DNA of 64,000 bases. Source: Plasmodium malariae. Lineage: Eukaryota > Apicomplexa > Aconoidasida > Haemosporida > Plasmodiidae. The notes beneath the pieces are model-generated. The model saw nothing but the letters and a program-made list of their open reading frames with translations, did not search any database and had not been told where the DNA came from. The stretch spans positions 840,001-904,000 of the forward strand of contig NC_041781.1 in assembly GCF_900090045.1 (NCBI RefSeq), in the 5' to 3' direction. Both the position numbers and the translations under genes were made by a program. How positions within the stretch are numbered: the first letter of the stretch is position 1; each line of letters starts with the position of its first letter. Positions 1 through 12,096 of the stretch are shown here, in pieces.

Positions 1-1077
1 CCGCTAAATTACATGTTCTTATCCTGGATGATACAGGAATAATGGTATTTCATTTTTTGTTCTTTGTAAATTTCAGTGCACTGATTAAAATTTTGTCCTT
101 CATTGTTCTTTTCAAAAATTAAAATACGAATAGGCGATTTTTAAAGGCAATTATAAAAAAAAAATTAAAAATAAAAAAAGATTATTCGATAGGTGTGTGT
201 GTGTATGTGTATATAGGTGTATTTGCGTATAGGTGTATTTGCGTATGGGTGTATTTGCGTATGGGTGTATTTGCGTATGGGTGTATTTGCGTATGGGTGT
301 ATTTGCGTATGGGTATATTTGCGTATGGGTGTATTTGCGTATGGGTGTATTTGCGTATGGGTGTATTTGCGTATGGGTGTATTTGCGTATGTGTGTATTT
401 GTGTATGTGTGTCTGTATGTTTTCATAAATATATATATATATATATTATGAATATGTACAAGTACATGTACATATTTTTTATTCTTTTTCGTGAGGTCTC
501 CTTTTGTTGGTTTATTTTTTGTCTAATTTTTTTCATTTAAAAAAAAAAAAAAAAAAGACATACTTTTTACATATACAACAATAGTGATACAATATCAGTT
601 TTGGGGGTTGATAGAAATAATTTACATAAATAATTAAAAATGTGGACAAAAAAGAATACTAAATTCATTATACAAAATAAGAAAAGAATAAAAGTCTAAA
701 AACAAATATATCAGAACAACTATCGGGCTATGTGCCTTTAAAAAATAAATAGAACATCAAAACAAATAATGGGTATGAAAAAAGGATAAGATAGAAAATA
801 ACTTCCACTTTGTTTTTTTTTAAGTCATTATACTGCTATGATATTTATTACGCATAAGAGTTCATTAAATATATTTTCTTTTTTCTGGAAAATTTTTGCC
901 AATACATAGGTACATATGTACATACTAATATGCATGTGCACATATTTATATGTATCTGCTGCCTTTCTAAATGGAAGATAAAAAACAAAAATTTTGCCAC
1001 AATTTTTCCTCAATTTTGTCTTAGTTTTGTCTCAGTTTTGCTTCCTTTTTTTTCTTCGTGTATGTACTTAAATTTGT
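1..1077. other. Non-coding 3' flank of TRM5
   Basis: No credible coding region is visible. The stretch is AT-rich, carries a G-rich 16-bp tandem array at 217-408 and poly(A)/poly(T) runs, and lies downstream of the minus-strand TRM5 gene, so it should contain its 3' UTR. Open frames across the array exist only because the repeat has no stop codons. Confidence 0.7.
217..408. repeat. 16-bp minisatellite, about 12 copies
   Basis: The unit GTGTATTTGCGTATGG repeats head to tail at 217, 233, 249 and so on, with only a few substitutions (an early ATAG ending, one GTATATTT variant, a degenerate last unit). The plus strand is G/T-rich. It lies in the 3' flank of TRM5. Confidence 0.93.
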
Positions 1078-3641
1078 TTAATTTGTAAGTAAATTCTTTA
1101 AGTTGAATTCTACCACGTACATGAGTTTGCCGGGAGATACTTTCCTGATCTGAAGAACAAACAGGCAGAAACACATACCAGTGTATGTACGTGTATACAC
1201 GCACATGTATCTATATGTATGTATGTGTATACAAGCACACCTATCTATATGTATGTATGTGTATACACGCACATGTATCTATATGTATGTATGTGTATAC
1301 AAGCACACGTATCTATATGTATGTATGTGTATACACACACACGTATCTATATGTATGTATGTGTATACACGCACACGTATCTATATGTATGTATGTGTAT
1401 ACACGCACACGTGTCTATACGTACATGCACTCAAATTCATATGTATGCGTGCGTACTCACCTCAGTAATTTTCATCTCATGGGGAAGCGCCTGAAAGTGC
1501 AAAAGTATATTTTTCTCCGCATGTTCGTAAAAAAATTCTGGCTTGGAAAAGTAGTAGCAATGAATATATATATTCCTCACTTGATCCTTCTCCTTTTCCT
1601 TTTTTAAATTTTTAAAAACATCAAGAAATTCTAAAGCTGTTTGTGGCAGATTCATTAATATGTGAATGTCTTTATAAATGCTTAGGTTTATGTCAACTCG
1701 GTATGATTCTTCTTCACTAACTGTTGTATCATTTTTATTACCTAGTACGAAAGCGGAGCTGGTACTGCATTCACTACTACTATCGATAATATCATTAACT
1801 TGCTTTTTCTTTTGAACATCAATGCACATATCATTACTTACTTCTGAAGCAGTTGCATTCTTTATTCTTTTATAATTGTCATTTTTGGAAGAGTTAAGAA
1901 CAGGAATTTCCTCTGTATGATAATTTTCCTTGTGTACGATACATTTATGCATGCCGATGCTACCACTACATTTGGTAGTACTACTAGAACCAATATGTTC
2001 ATCAAATTTTTTCTCATTTTTTAAACTACGGTAACTGCCTCCTCTATTATTTGTGTCCACTAAATTGTTGGGTTCACCTATTTCACAATTTTGGCTTCTT
2101 ACATCTTCTTTCTTTCTTTTTTTCTTTTTTTTATCAAATATATCATGATCTGTGCTGTTTATAACATCTTGCGAAATGTTCTTTCTATTCTGCTCGTCTA
2201 TATTCATGGTAAGTAGAAAATTTTTTTTTGAAAAAATATTCAGCCGAAATACCATTCTAAGGAAATCTCTTCCATCTAAATTGTATGTTAATATATTTCT
2301 AGCCTTATTTAATTCAATATTTATGTTCATATAATTATAAGCATGTTTGTTAATATCATTTGAAAAACATAAACAACATTTTTTACTTAACAATAAACTA
2401 AATATACCTACTCCGCCAAAAACATCAAGGATGATAGAATTTTTTTCTACAAGGTTGTATATGCGATCTCTTTCTTTTTTTAATTTTGAATTCCAGTATA
2501 TCAGTTCATAATTAATTTTTACATTTATTTTATTTTCTTTTAACTGAGTAATATAGTTTTTTTCACCAGCTAAAAGTTCAATAGTAAATGTTCTGTGTAT
2601 ATTATTTAACATATCTTTTTTGTTTATTACAGTTTTTATGCATTTATTTTTATCTAATATTACTTGAGCAATTATTTTCTTATAATTCTCTAACTTACCA
2701 CAGAAATTTAAATGAGCTATATGTCCTATAATTTCAAATTTATGTATTATTTCATTAATCGATGGGAAAATTTTTCTTAAAATTTCTGACGTGTTCATAT
2801 TTTCATACCCAAAATGTAGCGTTACCATTTTTAACTTCATATTTTCCTTTTCCACCAATTTAAATAATTCCTGTATATATTTTTGCTTGTTAGCATTATA
2901 TATATATTCCATATTTCTATCTTCTTCATCAAGTACACTGTCAAAATGGGTCTCTACATTTTGATTTTCCCCTTCGTGTACACTTTCCCCATTATGCTTA
3001 CTAAATCCGATACGCCTATTGTTATTTACTTCATCCCTATTATCCTTTCCATTTTTAGCTTTCCCTTCTTTGAAAGAAATGTAGTCAATAAGAACAGGAT
3101 TTACATCTTTTGCATTATTTTTGCTTATAAACAATTCTTCAATTATTCGGTTAAAATAATCATTCAATGGAATCAACCTGTGGTCTGCTTCATCAGTATG
3201 GGTTGTATTCTCATGAACAGTTAACGGCAAACCATTAGTACTATCTTGATGAACAACTTGCATTTTTGCTTCTTCCTCATCTCTACTTCTTTGTAAATTT
3301 TCCATATACGCCTGAATGAAGGCCAAAATATCTTCGCCCCTGTTATGGTCCTTAGAAAAAGACCCTTTATAGTCGTTGAACTTCAAAACAGAAGGAAATT
3401 TATAAATATTCAATAGCCAAAATTTTATATAATTATTTTTTAAAATTTCGTTCACTCTATACTTGTTAACTACTAAACAATAGCAGTTTTTGTCATACCT
3501 CACCTTCTCCTTCACATCTTTCAAACTTTGTATATTTAAGGGATTCATATTTTGAAAATTGTAAATGCTCTTCCTACTTATCAGTAAGTGAACATAATTA
3601 AAGCGCAGCAAATGCAACAAAAATAGTATTATAAAGGACAT
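1078..3641 (-). CDS. TRM5: tRNA (guanine37-N1)-methyltransferase, Trm5 family, two exons
   Basis: Transfers methyl from AdoMet to N1 of G37 next to the anticodon, which prevents frameshifting. Exon 1 is 3641-1461 and exon 2 is 1149-1078, giving about 750 residues. The core region IGHIAHLNFCGKLE (about residues 310-323), the AdoMet loop DVFGGVGIFSLLL (about 403-415) and the MNLPQTALEFLDVF segment are Trm5 hallmarks. A Lys/Ser/Asn-rich insert of roughly 130 residues separates the last two. The long open frame runs into an intron after MKITE. The donor is GAG|GTGAGT and the acceptor TTCTTCAG|ATC, both phase 0. The spliced end IRKVSPGKLMYVVEF matches the family's C-terminal R-N-V-A-P-N-K-x-M segment. 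The N-terminus MSFIILFLLHLLRF is hydrophobic then basic, so organelle import of some product is possible (inference). No frameshift is seen. Confidence 0.93.
1197..1434. repeat. 34-bp minisatellite inside the TRM5 intron, about 7 copies
   Basis: Units start at 1197, 1231, 1265, 1299, 1333, 1367 and 1401, each exactly 34 bp apart, alternating ACACGCAC and ACAAGCAC heads followed by a TATGTATGTATGTGTAT tail. The array fills most of the 1150-1460 intron. Confidence 0.95.
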
Positions 3642-4467
3642 TAACCATAGTTACAGAGTTTGACCAAAGTAATGAAAGAAACATGTATTTTGTAACACAA
3701 AATTTTTGAGAAATAAGTAGTTGAAAGTGCCATATTTCTTATCTCATAAAATACAGTTACAGGTAAACTCTATTTTTTTTTTTTTTTTTTTTTTAAAAAC
3801 AAAACATGCACATGTAATACTTTATATAGGTTTTAAAATAGCTTGCCCTATGAAATACTACTTTACAATTCTGTTAATTTTTCAGAAAAAGGGAATATAA
3901 CATCGCAACAAAATTAAATAAAATAGAAGACCCCAATTCACATTTCATTCTTTCATTGTCATTTTTTTTCGTTCTTTTATAATTTAAAGTGAATGAATGG
4001 GGAGATCTAAAAAAAAAAAAAAAAAAGAAATGTTGCATTGGATGTATATATTTGTATGCCCCCAATTTCAAGGTAAAAATTAATATTTCTTGTTCAGTAT
4101 CTTAGAACATGAAGCAGAAAAAAATAGCAGCTATTTTTCTGTATACTAAAATATATTATATAATATACTTATAATATACTATACCCAAAAAAACAAGTTT
4201 TATCGTGTTTAATAAAAAATAGCATATGACAAAATGGGAAGGGAAAAAAAAAAAAAAAAAAATTGTCTCACTGTTTTAAAAGTAGTACAATTCATTCATA
4301 ATTCATAATGCATAATTAATAATTAATAATTGTTAACTCTCATTTATTTTGCAGCCTTTCTTTTCTAAGCATTTTTTTAGTCTTCATAAAATATATTAGG
4401 GCGGACTTTCTTATTTTGTAAGGTTCTTTTTCCTCTCATTTTTAAACCAAAATAAATATACTAAAAT

Positions 4468-4555
4468 GCAGAATGAACAGTAAGGAATGAAGAATGAAGA
4501 GTGAAGAGTAAAGTATGAGAAATTCAGAATGAACAGTGAAGAGTGAAGAATGAAT
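4468..4555. repeat. Degenerate GAATGAAGAGTGAAGAGT repeat
   Basis: Irregular purine-rich repeats of GAATGAACAGT, GAATGAAGAGT and GAAGAGT types in the TRM5 upstream region. Confidence 0.7.
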
Positions 4556-5978
4556 AATACATACGTCTTCACAAAACAAAAGGTTAAAGAAATCAGTCAG
4601 AGTTTATGACCTATATATAACTGCTAACTTTTCAATAAAAATATTTTTTATATTTACCCAATTAATAGATGCAACCTTATGTGATGTTTTGTTATCTTTT
4701 CACAAGAGTAAACAAAAAAAAAAAAAAAAATTAAAGCACATGCCCATTCAACTCCCACGAATAAAGCGAAATAAGTTTATTATTTCTTTATTTAATTACA
4801 TGACAAACGCTGTAATTAATTATGTTACACTTATGTTGAGCTTATCTAAAGACTACATGCAGTTGAATACTTTTTTATTATAAGAAAATAATTTATGCGT
4901 AAAAAGATGTTCCCTTTGTGGTATTTATATTTTGTTATATAAGAGGAGAAACAAAATTCAAGTATAATAAACGCAGGACTTACAAAAAAAGGACTATATA
5001 TATAGACGTTTCAGCAAAATGGAGCACCGGCGTATATATACAACTGTACGGTTGTACTACATTACATGTGTATGTATACGCACATACATACATACGTAAA
5101 TGCTTAACTACGTGCAAATACTTACGTACATATATATATATATAAATATGGAGAGTGATGGGCAATGTGAAATCCTACAATTTTCCCCATTCTAATGCTC
5201 GTAAGGGTATGCAGTGAGTACTGAGTAAAACATATAGTTTCACATTTTATACAAATTTTATTTAGTTCAACATCGTAAGAGAGTAAAAATAATGCGTATA
5301 TACTGAAATATTGCTATTTAACAATTTCGAAAATTGAGAGAAAATTTCATGAGAGTGTAACGTCCTTTATCAGGATACCTCCCCCCCCCCCATTATGTGT
5401 GGGTGTCAAGGTGGATGTATGTATGTGAATGTATTCATATATGTATATATATATGCATGTGTTTCACAAATGTGTTTATAATATGTGAGGGCAGGGGGGG
5501 GAAAGTTATCATCGCTCTTTACGCTTTTATGGTAAATGTATTAATCAACTGTAAGGTAATACTCAGATGGAAAGTAGATACTCACATGCATAAATAAATA
5601 AATATACATATATGTATATATATATATATATATGCACACGCGTGTATGCTATCTTTACACTATTTATGGAGTAGCTAACTACACCCATCTCCTAATATAT
5701 ATGTAATTCCTTAATTAAAAAAGAGTATGCTACCATTTAGATCAACTGAAAAAAAAAAAAAAAATTTAGACTGTTGAAACTTTTGAAGTGTGTAAAACAT
5801 ACAAACCATGTTAAAGGTCAATTTATTGTTTTGGTTGTTTGTACATATAATACAGAAACAATAAAAAATTGGTAAATGTGCTACAGTGTTCATATTTCAA
5901 TGGATGGCATTTTGGCCAAGTTGAAATAGTAATTGCTGCATAGTAAGTGCACTCCTAGTGTAGTATAAATGTACTTGC

Positions 5979-6022
<44 letters not shown>

Positions 6023-7312
6023 TTATGTATGTTTATATATATGTTCATATGCGTACATAGACAAAAGTGTGTTATAGTAATTCCTTAAAAATTACATAAA
6101 TTTTAGAAATAAAAAAAAGGAGAAAAGAAAATATATATTTGGAGGCTAAACAAAATTTAAAAAAGAATAAAATGTGTAGTGACAATTACGAAAGAAGCTA
6201 CACGTGTCAACCCCGCATGTTACACATATATGTTTGCATATGTAATATATTTTTACATTTATATGCACATATGCATATATATATATATATATATATGTAT
6301 GTTTTCCAAAATATTACTACTTATTAAAAGATATAACAATTTTCGATCATGAAGCAATTATTTCTGAATCAGACAAATTCTTCGAAATATTTATTTTTCA
6401 ATGCGTATATCGTTTTTCAATTTTTTTTTTTTTTTTTTTTTGTTGCTTTTCCAATTATGAATTTGAACGCATCTCTACTGTGTTCTTATTATATTCGTTT
6501 ATTATTTCTACTTTGTAAAGTGCCAAGTGAATAATATAAGCATACGTACAGGAGTACGTGCGTTCATATACATACATGCGAACATACGTATACGCATACA
6601 CGTCCGCATATGCATATGCATTAGCATACATATATGCCCCCTGTAGAATAAATGTTGTTAATTACATCTTTTCATCTACACTTTTTGCGGCACTGTCATA
6701 GCATATACTTGTCATTTGTTCAAAAATGACAATATGCTTTTTCTTCCCTTAATACATGAAATTTCATTTAGCTTTTTTTTTAAAAAACATTTACTGCTGT
6801 TCGAAGTATATCATTAATATGATCTTAATTTTTCGTGTGCTTTTTTTTTTTTTTTATTTTTTATTAGAACGGTGTTATATTTACACACAAACAAAGGTGT
6901 CCTACGCAGCAAAATAAAAAAAAAAAAAATATTTATATATATATATATATATGCCAATATACCTATATATATATATACGCACACATACCTATGTATATAT
7001 ACGCACATATACCTATATATATATATATATATATATACGCATATGTGCACGTATACAACAAGTACATACGTATGTCATTAAAAAATAAGAAATACAATTA
7101 ATTGCAGAAAGTTGAATTTATTCATAGTATTATTTATTTCTTAACATACGTAGTTTCGTGAGAAGTGAACGTAACAAATCCACATTGTATGAATATATAA
7201 AATAAATAGAGGAGAAAAAAACTTAATGTCAGGGAAAGATATAACATTTGATTATGTACATTTTTTGTATTTTTCCTTGTATTTTATATCTTCTCATCCA
7301 TTTATTAACTTA

Positions 7313-7392
7313 TTCGTTTATTTAACTGTTTATTTAACTGTTTATTTAACTGTTTATTTAACTGTTCATTTATTTAATTATTCATTCATTTA
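7313..7392. repeat. 12-bp repeat TTTATTTAACTG
   Basis: Four near-perfect copies in a row, followed by decayed copies (TTCATTTATTTAATTATTCATTC), upstream of the gene at 8033. Confidence 0.85.
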
Positions 7393-8032
7393 ACTCTTGT
7401 TTTAGCTTTTTTTTTTTCTTTTTTTTTTTTTTGTTTTTCATTTATTTTCATTTTTTTTTGTTTTTCATTTATTTTCATTCTTTTTTATATTTTTTTATTT
7501 TAATCTTTTTTTTTTTTTTTTTTTTATAAGCAACACAAATATTTTTGCAAACGCTCGGGCTCAAAATAGACTAAGTGCATATTAGTCATATACACATGTA
7601 CTTATGTATGTATGTGTTCATGTATGTGCATTCGAGTCCCTTCACATTTTGTTAAAAAATTTGCCGCAAATTTATTATAAAATTTTTCAACATATTGTCG
7701 AAATATTACAAGTTTGTCATTGCCAAATACAAGGCTGCTTTGTTCATTAATTGTGTATATATACGTATATATGTGCGTATATATATGCGTATATATACAT
7801 ATATACATATATACATTATATACATATATATACATATATATACATATATATACATATATATATGTATGTATATTTACACACGCCTATACACTGAATGTTG
7901 TGTCCTATATTATCTTAGTAGCAATAATATAAACTACTTTTTTTTTTTCCGTGTCCGATTTTTTTTTTTTTTTCAATTTTTTTTTTTTTTTTTTGTTCAA
8001 CCTTTAAAATTATTTGAGAAAATAAATTGAAA

Positions 8033-9439
8033 ATGTCAAACGCTGGGACGACTGACCTAAGTTGGCTACCTTCAGACGCAGATGGTTATTAGTTATATTT
8101 GAATAGTTCCAATGGATAAAAAAAAAAATTGATTAAAGAGAGCTAATAGCAATAAAAAAAAAAAAAAAATCGCCTTTGTATGTTTAAAGAAGGCCATGTG
8201 TATATATGTATTTTGTGTTTCTATTTCTGTTTCTATTTCTATTTCTATTTCTTTTTCTATTTCCTTTCTATAGCTATTTCCATTTCTATAGCTATTTCTA
8301 TTTCTTTTTCTATTTCCTTTCTATAGCTGTTTCCATTTCTATAGCTATTTCCATTTCTTTTTCGATTTCAATTTTTTTTATTTTTTTTATTGTGCCATTT
8401 TTAGAACAGTTAGCCCTAGGTTTTAAAATAGTAACGAATGCATACAAAACAAGGGTTACATCCCAAGAAGCAGAGATAAGGTCTTTAAAAGGACAACTTA
8501 CAGAAAAACTTGAACAGGTTCGTTCTGCTTGTAGCTTATTAATTAATCATAACGGAATGGGGGAGTATGTTCTACGTAGATCCATTTTTGCATCCATATT
8601 TGCGTCCCTTTTGCTACGTTTTTCTTCCCCCACCCCTCTTTCTTTTGCTCCTGTATATATTTACTATATATTAACATATTTATCCTTTTTAGTTGTCATC
8701 AATTCAAAAAAAATATAGCAATTTAGAAGTCCAATTAATAGAATCAACTCAAAGGGGAAATCAGCTAGCCGATGAAAATAAACAATTAATTACTACCATA
8801 AAAAAAGTAAAAGACCCAAATAGAAAAATAGTTCACACAAAACATGGTGTATATGTGTACATATATACTCATATATGTATATCTATCTATATATATATGT
8901 ATATATATGTGAGCACGTATATGTGTGCGTATGTGTTTAAAATGTTCCTCTTATACTGAGGTAATTTAAAGGGTTGCTCATAAAAATACTAGATATACAT
9001 AAGAATTGTTACTATTCAAACGTTTATGTTCATACAAAAAAAAAAAGATGAAAAAAAAAATGCTAAAAAAGATAATAAAAAAAATGTTAAAAAAGATAAA
9101 AAAAAAAATGTTAAAAGAGATGAAAAAAATGCAAAAAAGGATGAGAACAAAAGTATTACAAATGCTTATTAAAACAACTGAAACAATTTTCCTCGTGAAA
9201 TATTGTATAAATAAGTGTTTGGACAAGACCAATTGGCAAATACAAATTTGTAATTCGTAATTTATAATTTGTTGTATGTACGAGAAAGCTAAATATATAT
9301 GACTTCCTTTTTATTTTCAGTTGAACAGGGATATTGACCGACTGGAAAACTTGAAAAAGGCAGTCCTCAATTCAATTCAAGAAGAACACGAAGTGGAGGA
9401 TTCGCATAAAGTAACATAAAAAGCATCAACATGTCTATA

Positions 9440-9508
<69 letters not shown>

Positions 9509-9714
9509 ATATGTATGTATATATGTATGTACTTCCCAAGTAAATATATTTTTTCCTTTTACTGATATTTACATGTAAGGTGTTTATATAATACTTTTCT
9601 TGCGCATTAATAAGGAAAAAAAAATATACATATATATGTGTATGAATTCATCAAAATTTAGTTTGTTAATTTCAAGCCGTGTTATTTTTCTCTACCAACA
9701 TGTGTACATGTATA

Positions 9715-9752
<38 letters not shown>

Positions 9753-11158
9753 CATACAGAGGCACTCAATTTGTTCTTGCAAATGTAGCAAATTGTATTG
9801 TGCGTTGAGCAACTGTTTAATTTACAAAATTGTTGGTATTTATTTTAAGTATAGAAATTAGTGACAAAAAAAGAAAGATTACTTTTTTAATATTTTAAAA
9901 AAATGTACACATACATACGTACATACACATATGTATATACATGGAACAAAATTGGATTATTTAAAATACGTTTTATATATTAAAATCATTTTACGTTTGT
10001 TTTAAAGACAACATTATACTCTCCTCTGCATATTTATTATAATAAAATGAATACACTCATACTCATTATAATTTTTGTAAAATTGTGTTAAAGTGGGATA
10101 TAATTATTATTATTTTTTTTTTTTCATATATAAACTTCGAGTTGTACATTTAAAACGTACATCTGATATTACATATGGCCAGCACATTTCGTTTTTTTAA
10201 TCTTCTTTGTATTTCGCTTTTTAATCTTCTTTGTATTTCGCTTTTTAATCTTCTTTGCATTTCGCTTTTTAATCTTCTTTGCATTTCGCTTTTTAATTTC
10301 CTTCGCATTTCGCTTTTTAATCTTCTTTGCATTTCGCTTTTTAATCTTCTTTGCATTTCGCTTTTTAATCTTCTTTGCATTTCGCTTTTTAATCTTCTTT
10401 GCATTTCGCTTTTTAATCTTCTTTGCATTTCGCTTTTTAATTTCCTTCGCATTTCTCTTTTTAATCTTCTTCGCATTTCTCTTTTTAATCTTCTTCACAT
10501 TTCAATTTTATAATTCCCTTCGCAGTATTATTCTGCTGACGACATGCTACACACAACCGCACCAAGAACTATGCTCGAAATTAACGGAAATGAAGATTCG
10601 TGTCAAACGCTTATTAATAAAATAGTTAATTCAGACACACATAATATTATTAACGGAAGTTTTAACTCGCCTTATTTAGGAAATGCGTAATTTGAGAAGA
10701 GAAATATTCTTTGCATTATATTTGCCTTAACCGATTATGTTTGACTTAATAGTTTATGTTCACCTCAACTGCTTGGGTTTACCTTAACTGTTCATGTTCA
10801 CATCAACGGTTCATGTTTGACTCAATCGTTTATGTTCACATCAACTGCTTGGGTTTACCTTAACTGTTCATGTTCACATCAACTGTCTATGTCAATCTCA
10901 ACTGCATATGTTCACATTCGCCTTTTTTCCTGGAACAGATCATTAAACGAGAAGAATACAGATGGAAGAGCCTTTTTTCGTAACGCAAGAAGTCGATTAA
11001 CTTATGAACAGTTCAATCAATTTTTAAGTAACATTAAAAAGCTAAATAATCATCAACAAAAACGAGAAGAAACCTTAAAAAAAGCCCAGGCTATATTTGG
11101 AGAAGCCAACTCGGATTTATATGAAGAATTTAAAGTACTGATATCCAAACATTCTTAA
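8033..11158 (+). CDS. At4g15545-like coiled-coil protein, six exons
   Basis: Exons deduced by eye: 8033-8084, 8405-8517, 8693-8806, 9321-9410, 10526-10686, 10939-11158. All five introns have GT..AG borders and compatible phases, giving a 249-residue protein. It follows the layout of the plant uncharacterised protein At4g15545: N-terminal LPSDADEQLALGFKIV, a coiled coil from about 18 to 120 (RVTSQEAEIRSLKGQL .. ENKQLITTIKKLNRDIDRLE), a low-complexity middle, and a C-terminal module DGRAFFRNARSRLTYEQF (about 185-202) followed by REETLKKAQAIFG and DLYEEFKVLI. No catalytic motif is visible. Function is unknown in any lineage I can name; scaffolding through the coiled coil is a guess. Two introns carry minisatellites. 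Confidence 0.88.
8211..8370. repeat. CTATTTCTATTTC / CTATAGCTATTTCC repeat in intron 1
   Basis: Pyrimidine-rich repeats built from TATTTC hexamers, then longer units containing TTTCTATAGCTATTTCCATTT. The array sits between the exon 1 donor at 8085 and the exon 2 acceptor at 8404. Confidence 0.85.
9443..9500. repeat. (AT)n tract in intron 4
   Basis: About 29 uninterrupted AT dinucleotides just inside intron 4 of the six-exon gene. Confidence 0.9.
10187..10503. repeat. 24-bp minisatellite in intron 4, about 13 copies
   Basis: The unit CTTCTTTGCATTTCGCTTTTTAAT repeats with a few variants (TTCCTTCGC, TTCTCTTT). The period is divisible by three, so several frames on both strands stay open, for example RNAKKIKK on the minus strand. 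It lies directly upstream of the exon 5 acceptor (TTCGCAG|TAT at 10525/10526), so these frames are best read as intronic. Confidence 0.92.
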
Positions 11159-12096
11159 AAAAAAAAAAAAAAAAAAGGAAAAAGAAAAAGAAATTCATGT
11201 ACATTTCTAATTATGTCAAAGTTGTATAGTCCTTAATGTTTGACTACTCACATATATATATATATATATGCGAGTCCGTTTTTTTTTTTTTTTTTTTGGT
11301 TTTTTTTTATTTTGTATTTCGTTGTGATGTTCTACTTATTATTTGATTCTCTTCTACATTATTAATAAACTCAGAATTTCTTTAATTTTCACATAATTAT
11401 TTTATTAACACACACACACAAAAAAAAAAAAAAAAAATATGTACAGTTCATACATATATTATTTTAAGAGCAATATTTCATAATTTTGAAAACAAAATTA
11501 TATATTTGTGTTACTAAATTTGTTATTAGATTGAAAATCAGGTTTTTCACATTAATTAGGCTTCGTCTATTTTAAAAACAGATTTAAAAATGGATATTCA
11601 TATAAAAAGTGCATGCATGAATGTTATGATTTATAAGGTATTATGTATGCATGTATGTATGCAGGTTATTGTATATGTACAAAAAAAAAGTAGGATAAAA
11701 TGGCGTTTCAAAAGGTTCACTGATACGCACGTAATATACCTGTGCATATAGACACATATGTATATATATACAAGCATACATTCATGCATCCATACATTCA
11801 TGCATCCATGCATCCATGCATTCACGCATCCATGTATACATATATGCATATATACATATATATATATATACACATGTATGCATTTTCCTGCTGTTCACAA
11901 CACATAATATAATAGCGAATTGGTGATACTTTGATAAAATTATAAAAAATATTTCAAAAAAATAGGTAACTAAAAACGTAAAACATATTTTAATGCACAT
12001 ACATATACATATATATGTGTACCATTTACAATAAACATAAAAAATTAACAAAAAAAAAGCAATCACAAAATGTAAACAGGTAAGAGGTGAGAAAAT
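11159..12096. other. Convergent intergenic region
   Basis: Lies between the 3' ends of the six-exon gene (+) and the large coiled-coil gene (-). It is AT-rich, with poly(T) at 11279-11298, poly(A) and (TA)n runs and a short CATGCATC-type repeat at 11775-11833. Nothing coding is seen. Confidence 0.7.
11775..11833. repeat. CATTCATGCATC octamer-type repeat
   Basis: Short tandem array of ATGCATCC and ATACATTC units in the shared 3' flank of two convergent genes. Confidence 0.85.

Larger units (their letters stand above)
3642..8032. other. Divergent intergenic region, 4.4 kb
   Basis: Separates TRM5 (-) from the six-exon gene (+) and so should hold both promoters. It contains poly(A)/(T) runs, (TA)n tracts, a GAATGAAGAGT-type repeat near 4468-4555, a C-run near 5381-5390 and a 12-bp TTTATTTAACTG array at 7313-7392. 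No open frame looks coding or matches a known family. A short island near 4995-5070 has somewhat higher GC and a small hairpin (ACAAC..GTTGT). Confidence 0.65.

Noticed and set aside
195..540. Overlapping plus-strand frames with VFAYGCICVWVYLRMG repeats
   Set aside because: They are translations of the 16-bp minisatellite in several frames at once, with no conserved domain and no start or splice context.
1181..1607. Plus-strand frames rich in MYVYTRT/CVYTHT repeats
   Set aside because: Translations of the 34-bp satellite within the TRM5 intron on the opposite strand.
10150..10513. 108-112-residue repeat proteins (RNAKKIKK; LFNLLCIS)
   Set aside because: They are the 24-bp intronic array of the six-exon gene read on both strands, and the flanking exons splice across it.
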